From Candidatus Altarchaeota archaeon (GTDB taxonomy: Archaea; Altiarchaeota; Altiarchaeia; IMC4; QMZM01), in contig WALD01000085.1 of assembly GCA_015523055.1 (NCBI GenBank), positions 1 to 18,699 of the forward strand: a stretch of 18,699 nt of DNA. Direction: 5' to 3'. The notes beneath the pieces were generated by a model. The model was not told the DNA's origin, searched no databases, and saw only the letters and a program-made list of their open reading frames with translations. The translations under genes were made by a program, and so were the position numbers. Each line of letters starts with the position of its first letter. Position 1 is the stretch's first letter. This document shows positions 1 to 7,571 of this stretch, piece by piece.

Positions 1-54
1 ACTGAATGGGTCAAGTCCCTGCTGTTCCCCCTGTTGCAAGAACAGTGGGAATAG
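1..54 (+). CDS. Possible C-terminal end of an upstream gene (partial)
   Basis: Frame 1 is open from the window edge to a TAG at 52-54 and reads TEWVKSLLFPLLQEQWE. This could be the amphipathic C-terminal helix of a protein encoded to the left. The only supports are the open frame and a 7-bp inverted repeat (45-62) that overlaps the stop, as also happens at the end of the RNase J-like gene. Seventeen codons are too few to identify a family, and the frame could be chance. Confidence 0.25.
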   Translation, partial: TEWVKSLLFPLLQEQWE

Positions 55-62
55 TTTCCCAC
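45..62. terminator. Hairpin overlapping a possible stop codon
   Basis: GTGGGAA (45-51) and TTCCCAC (56-62) form a perfect 7-bp stem around a TAGT loop. The TAG in the loop is the stop of the partial frame 1-54. No T-tract follows, so a role in termination or 3'-end protection is inferred. Confidence 0.3.
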
Positions 63-188
63 CCCTGATTATTTGTAGGCTCTGCTTCAGGGTTCAAGAT
101 GAAGTGGAGCGTGTGGTAAGCGTCTTTGTTGAGCATACATTAACTTAGTACAAATTCCTATTTCTACCTGTCGGTTTTTAGCTTCTCA
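63..188. other. Leader region without a recognisable gene
   Basis: I see no tRNA, repeat or convincing coding frame here. A 41-codon minus-strand frame (11-136, from ATG at 136) exists but has no visible Shine-Dalgarno site and no recognised motif. The right part is AT-rich and probably holds upstream promoter DNA for the mevalonate kinase gene. Confidence 0.4.
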
Positions 189-210
189 AGACAAATAGAA
201 GACAAATAGT
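189..210 (+). promoter_or_regulatory. Tandem 11-bp repeat with ACAAATAG box upstream of mevalonate kinase
   Basis: AGACAAATAG occurs twice with an 11-bp period (189-198 and 200-209). The second ACAAATAG (202-209) is centred about 29 nt before the ATG at 235. The same octamer sits about 29 nt before the ATG of the ATP synthase F gene (9036-9043). This is the usual archaeal TATA-to-start spacing for a leaderless mRNA. The box is a weak TATA match, so the promoter call is inferred from spacing and recurrence. Confidence 0.4.
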
Positions 211-234
211 CATGTGTGGCTAAATACATACAAA

Positions 235-1179
235 ATGCCAACAAAAACCTCAGCCCCCGGTAAGATAATCCTTCTTGGCGAACATGCATCGGTCTATGGA
301 AACCCTGTTCTTGTAGCAGCGGTCAATCTCAGAACCTATGTTACAGTCAGGAAAAGAGACGACGAAAGATTTATCCTGAATAATGAGGCGACAAGGATAG
401 AGAATCTGGAATTCACTTATTCTGATATTCCAGAACTAAAGAAGAATTGGGGTACCCTCCTCACTGCTGAATGCATAGAAAAGACCTTCGCAAAACTTGG
501 GGAGAATTCTGGTCTGGACATCAGGGTTACATCCGAGGCTCCTATCTCCTCCGGGCTGGGAAGTTCCGCGTCTGCTGCCTCGGCAATGGTTCTTGCAATC
601 TCACGGGAATTCAATCATGAACTCAGCAACGAGGACATAGCAAATCTTGCATGGGACATCGAGAATATCGTTCATGGGAAATCATCAGGGGTGGATCCCT
701 TCTCCGTAACTCTTGGTGGCGTCCTTCGCTATCAGAGGGGCAAATTCAATAAACTGGAGGTGAGGAATTATCCAGAGATTACAATAGGCAATACCGGTGT
801 TGTATCCAATACCGGTGAGATTGTCATGGATGTGATGAAGATGAGGGAAGAATTCCCAAAATTCTTCGACAGCTACCTTGAGGCGATGGTTCATCTTGTC
901 AACTACGGGCAGAAATTCCTTGAGAAAGGCAACCTCAGGGGACTGGGTAGCATGATGAACATCAATCATGGTTTGTTGTATTCCATCGGTGTTTCATCCC
1001 CCGAGCTGGACAGGCTTGTATGGGCAGCAAGGGAGAATTCCGTGGGGGCGAAGCTCTCTGGTGCCGGAAGGGGAGGGATAATGATTGCCCTTGGCGATGC
1101 AAGCAGTCAGATTGAGGAAGCCGGCGGTTCCGTCATCAGGACAGATATCTGTGATGAAGGGGTCAGGGTTGAGAAATAG
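235..1179 (+). CDS. mvk: Mevalonate kinase
   Basis: This GHMP-family kinase phosphorylates mevalonate with ATP in the cytosol, the first kinase step towards archaeal isoprenoid lipids. All three family motifs are visible in the 314 residues. The N-terminal substrate motif is APGKIILLGEHASVYG (residues 7-22). The glycine-rich ATP loop PISSGLGSSASAA starts at residue 103. The C-terminal KLSGAGRGGIM starts at residue 273. HGKSSGVDP contains the expected catalytic Asp. The frame also has a GTG at 214, but ATG at 235 puts the first motif at the normal distance from the N terminus and leaves the ACAAATAG box upstream. The RNase J-like gene follows after 21 bp. Confidence 0.93.
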   Translation: MPTKTSAPGKIILLGEHASVYGNPVLVAAVNLRTYVTVRKRDDERFILNNEATRIENLEFTYSDIPELKKNWGTLLTAECIEKTFAKLGENSGLDIRVTSEAPISSGLGSSASAASAMVLAISREFNHELSNEDIANLAWDIENIVHGKSSGVDPFSVTLGGVLRYQRGKFNKLEVRNYPEITIGNTGVVSNTGEIVMDVMKMREEFPKFFDSYLEAMVHLVNYGQKFLEKGNLRGLGSMMNINHGLLYSIGVSSPELDRLVWAARENSVGAKLSGAGRGGIMIALGDASSQIEEAGGSVIRTDICDEGVRVEK

Positions 1180-1200
1180 AATTCCTAATCATCTACTAAA

Positions 1201-2622
1201 ATGGTTAATCTTACTTTCCATGGTGGCGTGAACGAGATCGGCGGGAATAAAATCCTATTGGAGGACAAAGATACAAAAATTTTTCTGGACTTTGGTCTTG
1301 GTTTTGGAACCAGGGCAAGATTCTTTGAGGAGTTCCTCACTCCAAGGACATCAAACGGGATAGGGGACTTTCTGGTTATGGGTTTACTGCCCGATATAAC
1401 AGGCGTTTACAGGGAGGACCTTCTTACCCATTATGGAAGAAAAGCCGAGGAGCCTGAGATTGATGCCGTCTTCCTTTCCCATGCACATGCTGACCATGCC
1501 AATTATATCTCTTTTCTCCATGAGGGAATTCCCATCCATTGCGGAGAAACAGCAAAGCTTATCCTTGATGCCGTTGATGAGCAGAGTAAGAGAAACATCG
1601 AGAACGAGGTTGTAAACTTCAGGAGGAGACCGATATTAAAGCATGACCGCAGGAAGCCCCCGATAGAAAGGGAATTCAGAACTTTCAGGACTGGCGACAG
1701 GGTAAGGGTTGGTTCGCTGGAGATTGAACCGATCCATGTAGACCATTCGGTGCCGGGAGCCTATGGTTTTGTCATCCATACATCAGAGGGGGCAATAGTC
1801 TATACAGGGGACCTGAGATTGCATGGAACAAACCCTGAGATGACCAGAGATTTCATAGAGAAGGCGAAGGAAGCCAGGCCATCAGTAATGATAACCGAGG
1901 GCACGAGGATAGATGTCCGGGAGGACGATGCAACGGAGCAGGGCGTGTATGAAACAGCAAGGGGAATTGTCGACAAGACAAAGAATCTGGTAATTGCAGA
2001 CTTCAACTTTAAGGATGTTGACAGGTTCAGGACATTCTACAGGATAGCAAAGGAGAGCGGCAGGAAGCTGGCGATAAACTTTAAACATGCCTGCTTCCTT
2101 GAGAGGTATTCCTCTGATAAACAACTGGGTGTTCCTGATTCCGATGACGGAGATATAGTTCTGCTGAAGCCGAAGCTTGGCACAGGGACATATAATGATG
2201 AGGATTATAGTAGCTACAGTTTTATTAAGAGAAGGCTTAAGCATGACAACATTGTTACTGCTAGGGAGATAAAAAAAAGGCAGGAAGAGTATATAGTGGT
2301 CCTGAATTTCTGGTATTTCAACAACCTCGTTGATTTAAAGCCTGCGAAGGGGAGCAGTTATATCCACTCCCTCTCGGAGCCCTTTAATGAGGAGATGGAG
2401 GTAAGCTTCAAGAGAATGATGAACTGGCTGGACTATTTTGGATTAACCTTTTGGCAGGCTCACTGCTCCGGGCATGCACCGGGGACCAATCTGGAGAAAC
2501 TGATAAAAGAGATAAATCCAGAGAGAATTTTTCCTGTCCATACCGAACATCCAGAGATATTCAAGAACAGCTTTGAGAATGTGGAGGTGATTAAAAAAGG
2601 AAGAGTATATGGGGTGGAATAG
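1201..2622 (+). CDS. RNase J-like beta-CASP metallo-beta-lactamase fold hydrolase
   Basis: The 473-residue protein has the metallo-beta-lactamase zinc motif H94-A-H96-A-D98-H99. A later Asp in YTGDLRLHG and a C-terminal HCSGHAPG...FPVHTEHP region are typical of beta-CASP nucleases such as RNase J and CPSF-like proteins. Such enzymes process or degrade RNA in the cytosol. The sequence between beta-strand 3 and the HxHxDH motif (LTPR...GLLPDITGVYREDLL) differs from classical archaeal RNase J, so a relative with a different substrate is possible. No KH domains are present. It ends in Val-Glu-stop and meets the convergent Hsp20 gene after 4 bp. An AAATAG sequence at 1174-1179, overlapping the mevalonate kinase stop, might act as a weak promoter; otherwise the two genes are cotranscribed. 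Confidence 0.85.
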   Translation: MVNLTFHGGVNEIGGNKILLEDKDTKIFLDFGLGFGTRARFFEEFLTPRTSNGIGDFLVMGLLPDITGVYREDLLTHYGRKAEEPEIDAVFLSHAHADHANYISFLHEGIPIHCGETAKLILDAVDEQSKRNIENEVVNFRRRPILKHDRRKPPIEREFRTFRTGDRVRVGSLEIEPIHVDHSVPGAYGFVIHTSEGAIVYTGDLRLHGTNPEMTRDFIEKAKEARPSVMITEGTRIDVREDDATEQGVYETARGIVDKTKNLVIADFNFKDVDRFRTFYRIAKESGRKLAINFKHACFLERYSSDKQLGVPDSDDGDIVLLKPKLGTGTYNDEDYSSYSFIKRRLKHDNIVTAREIKKRQEEYIVVLNFWYFNNLVDLKPAKGSSYIHSLSEPFNEEMEVSFKRMMNWLDYFGLTFWQAHCSGHAPGTNLEKLIKEINPERIFPVHTEHPEIFKNSFENVEVIKKGRVYGVE

Positions 2623-2635
2623 GATTCTATTCCAC
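2614..2635. terminator. Shared palindrome at convergent gene ends
   Basis: GTGGAATAG (2614-2622) and CTATTCCAC (2627-2635) form a perfect 9-bp inverted repeat around GATT. Each arm is the last two sense codons plus stop (Val-Glu-TAG) of one of the two convergent genes. Either transcript would carry the same hairpin at its stop codon. A bidirectional terminator or 3'-end role is inferred; no T-tract is present. Confidence 0.5.
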
Positions 2636-3064
2636 AGATATACTCCTGCCCTTCGCTGCCTTTATCTTTGATGCCCTGACCTCAAGGACACCATTCTTGT
2701 AACTGGCTTTCACTGAATTAGTATTTATTGGTGCGGGGGTAGAATAGGAACTGTTAAAGCCCTGGTATCTCGTTTCATAGGAATACTCCTTCTTGCCCTT
2801 CTTCTCCTTTTCACTCTTTACATCAACACTGACATCAATTCTATCCTCTGTCACATTGATGTTTATATCCTCCTTCTTAACCCCCGGAATCTCCGCAGTG
2901 AAGATTACCTCTTTGTCCGTTTCTATCATATCTGCATACGGCTCCTTCAGCATGGAGAAGGGGAATCCCCCATAGTCCCTGAAAAAAGGGTCGGAAAACA
3001 CATCATCAAATCTCCTCCTCATGGTATCAAAAATGTCCCGTCTTCTTACCGGATGTTTAGTCAT
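2627..3064 (-). CDS. hsp20: Small heat shock protein, Hsp20/alpha-crystallin family
   Basis: This is an ATP-independent holdase chaperone that forms cytosolic oligomers and binds unfolding proteins. The 145-residue product has an Arg-rich N-terminal arm (MTKHPVRRRDIF). An alpha-crystallin domain follows, running from about EPYADMIETDKEV to the conserved YKNGVLEVRASK. A short C-terminal tail follows that. The frame also contains a GTG at 3073, but GAGGTGAT lies six bases before the ATG at 3064, so I take ATG as the start. The upstream DNA holds two 11-bp tandem repeats that may control heat induction. The gene converges on the RNase J-like gene and diverges from the PHP gene. Confidence 0.92.
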   Translation of the reverse strand: MTKHPVRRRDIFDTMRRRFDDVFSDPFFRDYGGFPFSMLKEPYADMIETDKEVIFTAEIPGVKKEDININVTEDRIDVSVDVKSEKEKKGKKEYSYETRYQGFNSSYSTPAPINTNSVKASYKNGVLEVRASKIKAAKGRSISVE

Positions 3065-3084
3065 CTCAATCACCTCTTGTTTAG

Positions 3085-3106
3085 TAAACCTTTAATAAAC
3101 CTTTAA
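3085..3106 (-). promoter_or_regulatory. Tandem 11-bp repeats in the hsp20 promoter region
   Basis: TAAACCTTTAA occurs twice head to tail (3085-3095, 3096-3106), followed by TAATATTA. On the minus strand this reads TTAAAGGTTTA, an AT-rich block 20-45 nt before the hsp20 ATG. An 11-bp period is about one helical turn, so it fits an operator bound by a repressor or TFB/TBP on one DNA face. It does not clearly match the inverted-repeat site known for Pyrococcus Phr. The 81-bp spacer also holds the PHP gene start. Confidence 0.5.
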
Positions 3107-3145
3107 TAATATTACCTATTCTACCAATAAAAATCTATCAATAAA

Positions 3146-3769
3146 ATGAGGAAACGGTTTGACATCCACATACACTCCAATTACTCTGACGGCTCTGATT
3201 CGGTTGAGGAGATTGTGAAGTATTCAAAAAAGATAGGGTTAGATGGGATTGCTATTACAGACCATGATGAGGTTGAGGGATCTCTCAGGGCAATGGAATT
3301 CAACTCAGAGAATTTCCGGGTAATCCCCGGTATTGAGATTTCGTCCCTTGACGGGCATATCCTTGGGCTTGGAGTGGAAGAGGTGATAGATAAGGGTTTA
3401 TCTGCTATAGAAACAGTAGAAAGAATTCACAAACTTGGAGGGATTGCAATAGCGGCCCATCCATATGACAGGATAAGACAGGGGGTGGGAGATATAATCT
3501 ACAAAGTGGATTTTGACGCCGTAGAGATTTACAATGGACATACTATCTCATCAACGAAGAGCCCCGGGAGCATAATGGACGGATTAAACATCCCGGCAGT
3601 ATGTGGCAGTGATGCCCACTGCCTCGACGAGATTGGTATAGCGGTCATCAAGGTCAAAGGGGATCCGATAGAGGCAATCCGTAAAGGGGATGTCATTATT
3701 GAGGAACACATAAAAAAGAGCAGGGTACTAAAAAACTATCTCAGGAAGAGGATGGGGAGGTTATTTTAA
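3146..3769 (+). CDS. PHP domain metal-dependent phosphoesterase
   Basis: The 207 residues form one PHP domain with the expected metal ligands: H8 and H10 in HIHSNYSD (with D15), T38-D39-H40-D41, E64 in PGIEIS, H71, H105 in AAHPYD, and D156/H158 in GSDAH. The family includes nucleases and phosphatases such as TrpH-like enzymes that use up to three metal ions. The substrate here cannot be told from sequence. It lacks the polymerase or histidinol-phosphatase context of other PHP proteins. The aspartate-semialdehyde dehydrogenase gene starts 25 bp downstream. Confidence 0.87.
   Translation: MRKRFDIHIHSNYSDGSDSVEEIVKYSKKIGLDGIAITDHDEVEGSLRAMEFNSENFRVIPGIEISSLDGHILGLGVEEVIDKGLSAIETVERIHKLGGIAIAAHPYDRIRQGVGDIIYKVDFDAVEIYNGHTISSTKSPGSIMDGLNIPAVCGSDAHCLDEIGIAVIKVKGDPIEAIRKGDVIIEEHIKKSRVLKNYLRKRMGRLF
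3761..3768 (+). promoter_or_regulatory. Putative TATA box for the asd gene
   Basis: TTATTTTA overlaps the PHP stop codon and is centred about 30 nt before the ATG at 3795. This suits a leaderless transcript. It implies that asd can be transcribed independently of the gene 25 bp upstream. Confidence 0.4.
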
Positions 3770-3794
3770 GCTATCTCTTCAAATTATTAAGAAG

Positions 3795-4850
3795 ATGGTG
3801 CTGAGGGTCGGAATTCTGGGGGCAACAGGAATGGTGGGGCAGAGGTTCATCAATCTTCTCGACAAACACAGATGGTTCAGTGTAGAGGCTCTTCTTGCTT
3901 CAGGGAGGAGCGCTGGGCAGTATTATAAAGATGCTACCAGCTGGTATCTTGTGGAGGATATGCCAGATGATATTGCCGGAATGGAGGTGCAGGGCATGGA
4001 TCCTGCTATTACCGATAATCTTGATCTGGTGTTCTCTGCAATCCCGTCAGATATAGCGGAAAGGGCCGAGGCGGAATTTGCAGAAAGAGTTCCGGTGTTT
4101 TCGAACACCTCAACCTATCGGATGCATGAGGATGTGCCTTTGATAGTCCCGGAGATAAACCCCAACCATCTGGAATTGCTCAAAATCCAGAAGAGGGAGA
4201 GGGGTTGGGACGGTTTTCTTGTCACTAATCCAAACTGCTCGACGATAGGGCTGGTTATCCCCCTGAAGCCCATTCTGGACAATCTGGGTATAGAATGGGT
4301 CAATGTGGCTACGATGCAGGCCGTTTCGGGGGCGGGTTATGCAGGGGTTCCATCAATGGCTATCCTCGGAAATGTAATTCCCTTCATAAGCGGTGAAGAA
4401 AACAAAATGGAAACAGAGTCTCTTAAGATACTTGGTGAATTCAACGGTGATGAATTTAATACAGCAAATTTCACAATATTCGCCTCATGTAACAGGGTTA
4501 TGGTCAGGGATGGGCATACCTGTTCAGTCTTCGTAAGGACAAGAGACGACTTTGATGTAGATCAGTTGAAGGAGATACTGAGGAAATTTAGGGGGGAACC
4601 GCAGAGGCTTTCCCTGCCGACTGCACCGAAGGAGCCTATTGTGGTGATGGAGGACCAGAATAGACCACAGCCACTCTTTGACAGGGACATTGGTGGGGGC
4701 ATGTCTATCTCTGTTGGAAGAATCAGAAAGAGGATGGACAAAGTGATGAGATTCACATGTCTCAGCCACAACACGATCAGGGGGGCGGCAGGAGCGTCAA
4801 TTCTAAACGCTGAACTGGCTTATAAGAAGGGTCTGCTTCGTGGCAGATAA
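3795..4850 (+). CDS. asd: Aspartate-semialdehyde dehydrogenase, archaeal/fungal type
   Basis: The enzyme reduces aspartyl phosphate to aspartate semialdehyde with NADPH, the branch point to Lys, Thr and Met. The 351 residues show an N-terminal Rossmann motif GATGMVG (residues 9-15), the catalytic Cys148 in TNPNCSTIGL, and H241 in RDGHTCSVF as the likely acid/base His. Length and the SGAGYAGVPSM segment match the archaeal/fungal branch. That branch also contains malonyl-CoA reductases, so a side activity cannot be ruled out. Aspartate kinase is not in the window. A seven-T tract lies directly after the stop. Confidence 0.9.
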   Translation: MVLRVGILGATGMVGQRFINLLDKHRWFSVEALLASGRSAGQYYKDATSWYLVEDMPDDIAGMEVQGMDPAITDNLDLVFSAIPSDIAERAEAEFAERVPVFSNTSTYRMHEDVPLIVPEINPNHLELLKIQKRERGWDGFLVTNPNCSTIGLVIPLKPILDNLGIEWVNVATMQAVSGAGYAGVPSMAILGNVIPFISGEENKMETESLKILGEFNGDEFNTANFTIFASCNRVMVRDGHTCSVFVRTRDDFDVDQLKEILRKFRGEPQRLSLPTAPKEPIVVMEDQNRPQPLFDRDIGGGMSISVGRIRKRMDKVMRFTCLSHNTIRGAAGASILNAELAYKKGLLRGR

Positions 4851-4859
4851 CATGTATGG

Positions 4860-4866
4860 TTTTTTT
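4860..4866 (+). terminator. T-tract terminator after asd
   Basis: Seven consecutive Ts begin 10 nt after the asd stop. Archaeal RNA polymerase terminates at U-tracts without needing a hairpin. The SerRS promoter follows within 40 nt. Confidence 0.55.
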
Positions 4867-4895
4867 ATGTTCATATCTTCCTTCTTGATAATCTC

Positions 4896-4903
4896 TTATA
4901 AAT
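4896..4903 (+). promoter_or_regulatory. TATA box for the SerRS gene
   Basis: TTATAAAT is centred about 29 nt before the ATG at 4929, and no Shine-Dalgarno site is present, so a leaderless mRNA is likely. This is one of the best TATA matches in the window. Confidence 0.6.
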
Positions 4904-4928
4904 TCATTCTCTGCTATAATCTAACAGG

Positions 4929-6428
4929 ATGGAATTCTCACTCCGGGCCGAGATGGTTCTCAACAGGAAACCTGAGGGATTAAAACTGAAGGAATTCATC
5001 GAGAATTCAAAGACACTTCTAAAGAAGGGGGCCCCCGAGGGGCAGGGCGCTGAGATAGAGGAATGGGAGTTATCCGGCGACAGAATAGTGCTGACCCTTA
5101 CCTCCGGGAGATATGTCAGACCCCACGATGCGGTTTTCAGGATAAAGAACTACCTCTCGCAGGAACTTGGCAGGAAGCACAAGCTGGGAATAAGGGAGGT
5201 CAGAGGTAAGAGGTACTCTATCCGATTCAAACTGGACCACGAGCCAAAGAGAAAGATCAGGGTGCCGTTTGTGAAATCCATCAGGATTGAGGGAGAGGAG
5301 TGTAATCTCGTTCTTGAGGATATGGACGAGGAGTTCCTCCAGAAGAATTATGTCGATAGGATTGTTAACCTCGTCCGGGAAAAGGTTGAACAGCAGCACT
5401 ATGAAGGCAAGGGGGAACACTGGGAACTTATCTGGCAGTCCAGACCAATAGAACATAGGTGGAATAAGGATCCTTCAAAGGTTATGGAAGGTAGGGATTG
5501 GCTCAAGCATAGAGGAAGAGGGCAGTGGATTTTTGGACCGCAGGCAACCGCGATAATGAGGGCTATGGAACAGCTCGTCGTTGACGAATTACTGAATCCT
5601 TTGGGGTTTAATGAGATAATAATCCCCAAGGCTGTCACATGGGATGTATGGCAGAGGTCAGGGCACGCAAAGAACCTTTATCCTGAGATATACTATATCT
5701 GTCCACCCGATACACGAGATCCGGAGTTCTGGGAGGAGGTCATCGACAGATATAAAATAACAGGAAATGTTCAAACCAGGTTGATAAAGGAGAAAATCAA
5801 GGAACCGATCGGTGGGGTCTGCTATGCCCAGTGTCCGCCATTCTGGCCATATCTACAGGGCAGAACAGTCAGCGATGATTCATTACCTATAAAGGTCTTC
5901 GATCGCTCAGGGACATCAATGAGGTATGAATCCGGGGGAATTCATGGCATTGAAAGGGTGGATGAATTCCATCGCATTGAGGTGATATGGGCCGGCTATC
6001 CTGAGGAAGTCAAGAGAATTCACCGCGATATAGTGGAAAGGTACAGGAAGATATTCAATGACATTCTTGAGTTTGAATGGAGGATGGCATGGGTCACTCC
6101 ATGGTTCATGGCGCAGGAGGGGCTGATAGGAACAGCTAAGGATAAGGAGGTCGGCACGATAGATTTTGAGGCATATCTGCCCTATCGTGGCTCAAGAGAG
6201 GATTCAGAGTGGCTGGAATTCCAGAATGCTTCAAACAATGGCGATAAGTACCCAAAGGGATTTTCGGTCAAGGGGCAGAAGGGCGAGTTGCGGAGCGGTT
6301 GCACAGGTATAGGTCTTGAGAGATGGTTAGCTGTCTTTATAGCACAGAAGGGCATTGAGCCTGAGAATTGGCCGAAGCAATTCAGAAGAAGGATTGGAAA
6401 GCTGCCCGACGGGATTGGGTTTCTGTGA
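4929..6428 (+). CDS. serS: Type-2 (methanogen-type) seryl-tRNA synthetase
   Basis: This class II synthetase charges tRNA-Ser with serine. It belongs to the rare form first known from methanogens, not the usual bacterial/eukaryal type. The idiosyncratic N-terminal tRNA-binding domain covers about residues 1-165. The catalytic core follows. Three residues align with the zinc ligands of the Methanosarcina barkeri enzyme (Cys306, Glu355, Cys461): C302 in QCPPFWP, E351 in EFHRIEV and C458 in RSGCTGIGLERW. The zinc ion recognises serine directly. Length (499 residues) is typical. A leaderless start is supported by the TATA box. The permease gene follows after 61 bp. Confidence 0.93.
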   Translation: MEFSLRAEMVLNRKPEGLKLKEFIENSKTLLKKGAPEGQGAEIEEWELSGDRIVLTLTSGRYVRPHDAVFRIKNYLSQELGRKHKLGIREVRGKRYSIRFKLDHEPKRKIRVPFVKSIRIEGEECNLVLEDMDEEFLQKNYVDRIVNLVREKVEQQHYEGKGEHWELIWQSRPIEHRWNKDPSKVMEGRDWLKHRGRGQWIFGPQATAIMRAMEQLVVDELLNPLGFNEIIIPKAVTWDVWQRSGHAKNLYPEIYYICPPDTRDPEFWEEVIDRYKITGNVQTRLIKEKIKEPIGGVCYAQCPPFWPYLQGRTVSDDSLPIKVFDRSGTSMRYESGGIHGIERVDEFHRIEVIWAGYPEEVKRIHRDIVERYRKIFNDILEFEWRMAWVTPWFMAQEGLIGTAKDKEVGTIDFEAYLPYRGSREDSEWLEFQNASNNGDKYPKGFSVKGQKGELRSGCTGIGLERWLAVFIAQKGIEPENWPKQFRRRIGKLPDGIGFL

Positions 6429-6458
6429 CCCCAAGGAACGGACTCTTCAAGAAGGGCA

Positions 6459-6466
6459 TTATTTAA
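6459..6466 (+). promoter_or_regulatory. Putative TATA box for the AI-2E family permease gene
   Basis: TTATTTAA is centred about 27 nt before the ATG at 6490, with no Shine-Dalgarno site in between. A leaderless promoter is inferred from position and composition. Confidence 0.4.
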
Positions 6467-6489
6467 TCTATAAGGAAAAATAGATACTG

Positions 6490-7539
6490 ATGACAATAGA
6501 CAAGAAGCTTAATGTCAGATACTGGCACTTCATTGGCATTGTTTCCGTTTCCCTTTTGATATATATGTGTCTTCCATTTCTTGACGCAATAATCTACGGT
6601 ATATTTACCTATTATGTTGCAAGGCCCGTTTACAGCAGGCTCCATAAAAAATTCCACCACAACACAATCAGTGCATTTATTGCATTATTTATCATAATTC
6701 TCCCCATCCTCCTTGTTCTTCTTTATACAATAAGCATTGCATCTATAGAATTCTCAAACCTTCTTAACAGTGCGGACATATCCATAGAATATTTAAATGA
6801 GATAATCTACAAGTATGGCTATCTGGCGAGAAATCTTGAGCCACGTGAGATAATTGATATTCTTATGGCAAACTCAAATATGAGTAGTGGTTTCTTCATG
6901 CCGATAACGATGGTGGTGGGGGTAATACTAAAGCTTTTCATCATGTTCACCACAGCGTTTTATCTCCTGAAGGACGGTTCACAACTGAGAAAATGGGTAG
7001 TTGAAGTTACCTTTGGGGGGGATGATCCCCTTGCCAATAAATTCCTGAACGCAACCGATGAATCCCTGCACATGGTTTTTTTTGGGAGCATAATAACTGC
7101 AATAGTTACTGCTATTGATGGAATAGTGGTATATGGCCTACTGAACCAGATAGCACCTCCCGGGATGAGAATTCCTTATGAGGTGTTGATGGGAATTCTT
7201 TCAGGAATGGCTACATTAATCCCGGGGATAGGGATAAAATTCATCTGGGTTCCCCTGCTTGGCTACCTGGGACTGCAGGGATACCTTACCGGAACCCTTG
7301 TCAGTGGTTTCTGGTTTCTCCTGCTGTTTTTCATAGTGGTTAATATACTGGTTGATTTTACCCCCGATATTGTCCTTAGACCTTATATAACCGGCAGAGA
7401 TGTTCATAAGGGGATGATAATGCTTGCCTTCATCTTTGGCCCTCTTGTATTTGGAATCCAGGGGATATTCCTCGGACCAATACTCCTCATCGTGGTTATT
7501 GAATTCATGAAGCACGTTCTTCCAGAGATAAGGCACTGA
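6490..7539 (+). CDS. AI-2E family transporter (PF01594-type integral membrane permease)
   Basis: The 349-residue protein is strongly hydrophobic. Membrane segments lie at about residues 13-48 (probably two), 58-82, 138-162, 194-220, 232-262, 266-292 and 308-340. The C-terminal LIPGIGIKFIWVPLLGYL and LGPILLIVVIEF stretches are characteristic of the AI-2E/UPF0118 family. Members have been linked to autoinducer-2 export or Na+/H+ exchange in bacteria. No substrate can be assigned here, and the family name should not be read as evidence of quorum sensing. The ProRS gene starts 32 bp downstream. Confidence 0.8.
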   Translation: MTIDKKLNVRYWHFIGIVSVSLLIYMCLPFLDAIIYGIFTYYVARPVYSRLHKKFHHNTISAFIALFIIILPILLVLLYTISIASIEFSNLLNSADISIEYLNEIIYKYGYLARNLEPREIIDILMANSNMSSGFFMPITMVVGVILKLFIMFTTAFYLLKDGSQLRKWVVEVTFGGDDPLANKFLNATDESLHMVFFGSIITAIVTAIDGIVVYGLLNQIAPPGMRIPYEVLMGILSGMATLIPGIGIKFIWVPLLGYLGLQGYLTGTLVSGFWFLLLFFIVVNILVDFTPDIVLRPYITGRDVHKGMIMLAFIFGPLVFGIQGIFLGPILLIVVIEFMKHVLPEIRH

Positions 7540-7544
7540 CAGCA

Positions 7545-7553
7545 ATTAAAAAG
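7545..7553 (+). promoter_or_regulatory. Weak TATA-like box for ProRS
   Basis: AATTAAAAA is centred 23-26 nt before the two candidate ATGs (7572, 7575). It is the only AT-rich block in the 32-bp gap. Cotranscription with the permease gene is an alternative. Confidence 0.3.
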
Positions 7554-7571
7554 CCTTCCTCTAATAGATAA

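Noticed and set aside
1..120. tRNA gene suggested by GGTCAAGTCC- and GGTTCAAGA-like strings
   Set aside because: Neither string is flanked by complementary 5-bp T-stem arms, and no acceptor, D or anticodon arms are found.
11..136. Minus-strand 41-codon frame from ATG 136
   Set aside because: No Shine-Dalgarno site, no recognised motif, and a length that chance allows. I could not support it as a gene.
214..234. GTG start for mevalonate kinase, seven codons upstream
   Set aside because: The ATG at 235 puts the APGK motif at the family's normal distance, and the extra residues (WLNTYK) have no counterpart.
6415..6434. Hairpin around the SerRS stop (TTGGG/CCCAA)
   Set aside because: The stem is only 5 bp with a 10-nt loop and no T-tract, so it is too weak to list as a terminator.
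6490..7539. Quorum-sensing role for the AI-2E family protein
   Set aside because: The family name alone does not show autoinducer-2 transport, and no luxS or lsr-type genes are in the window.
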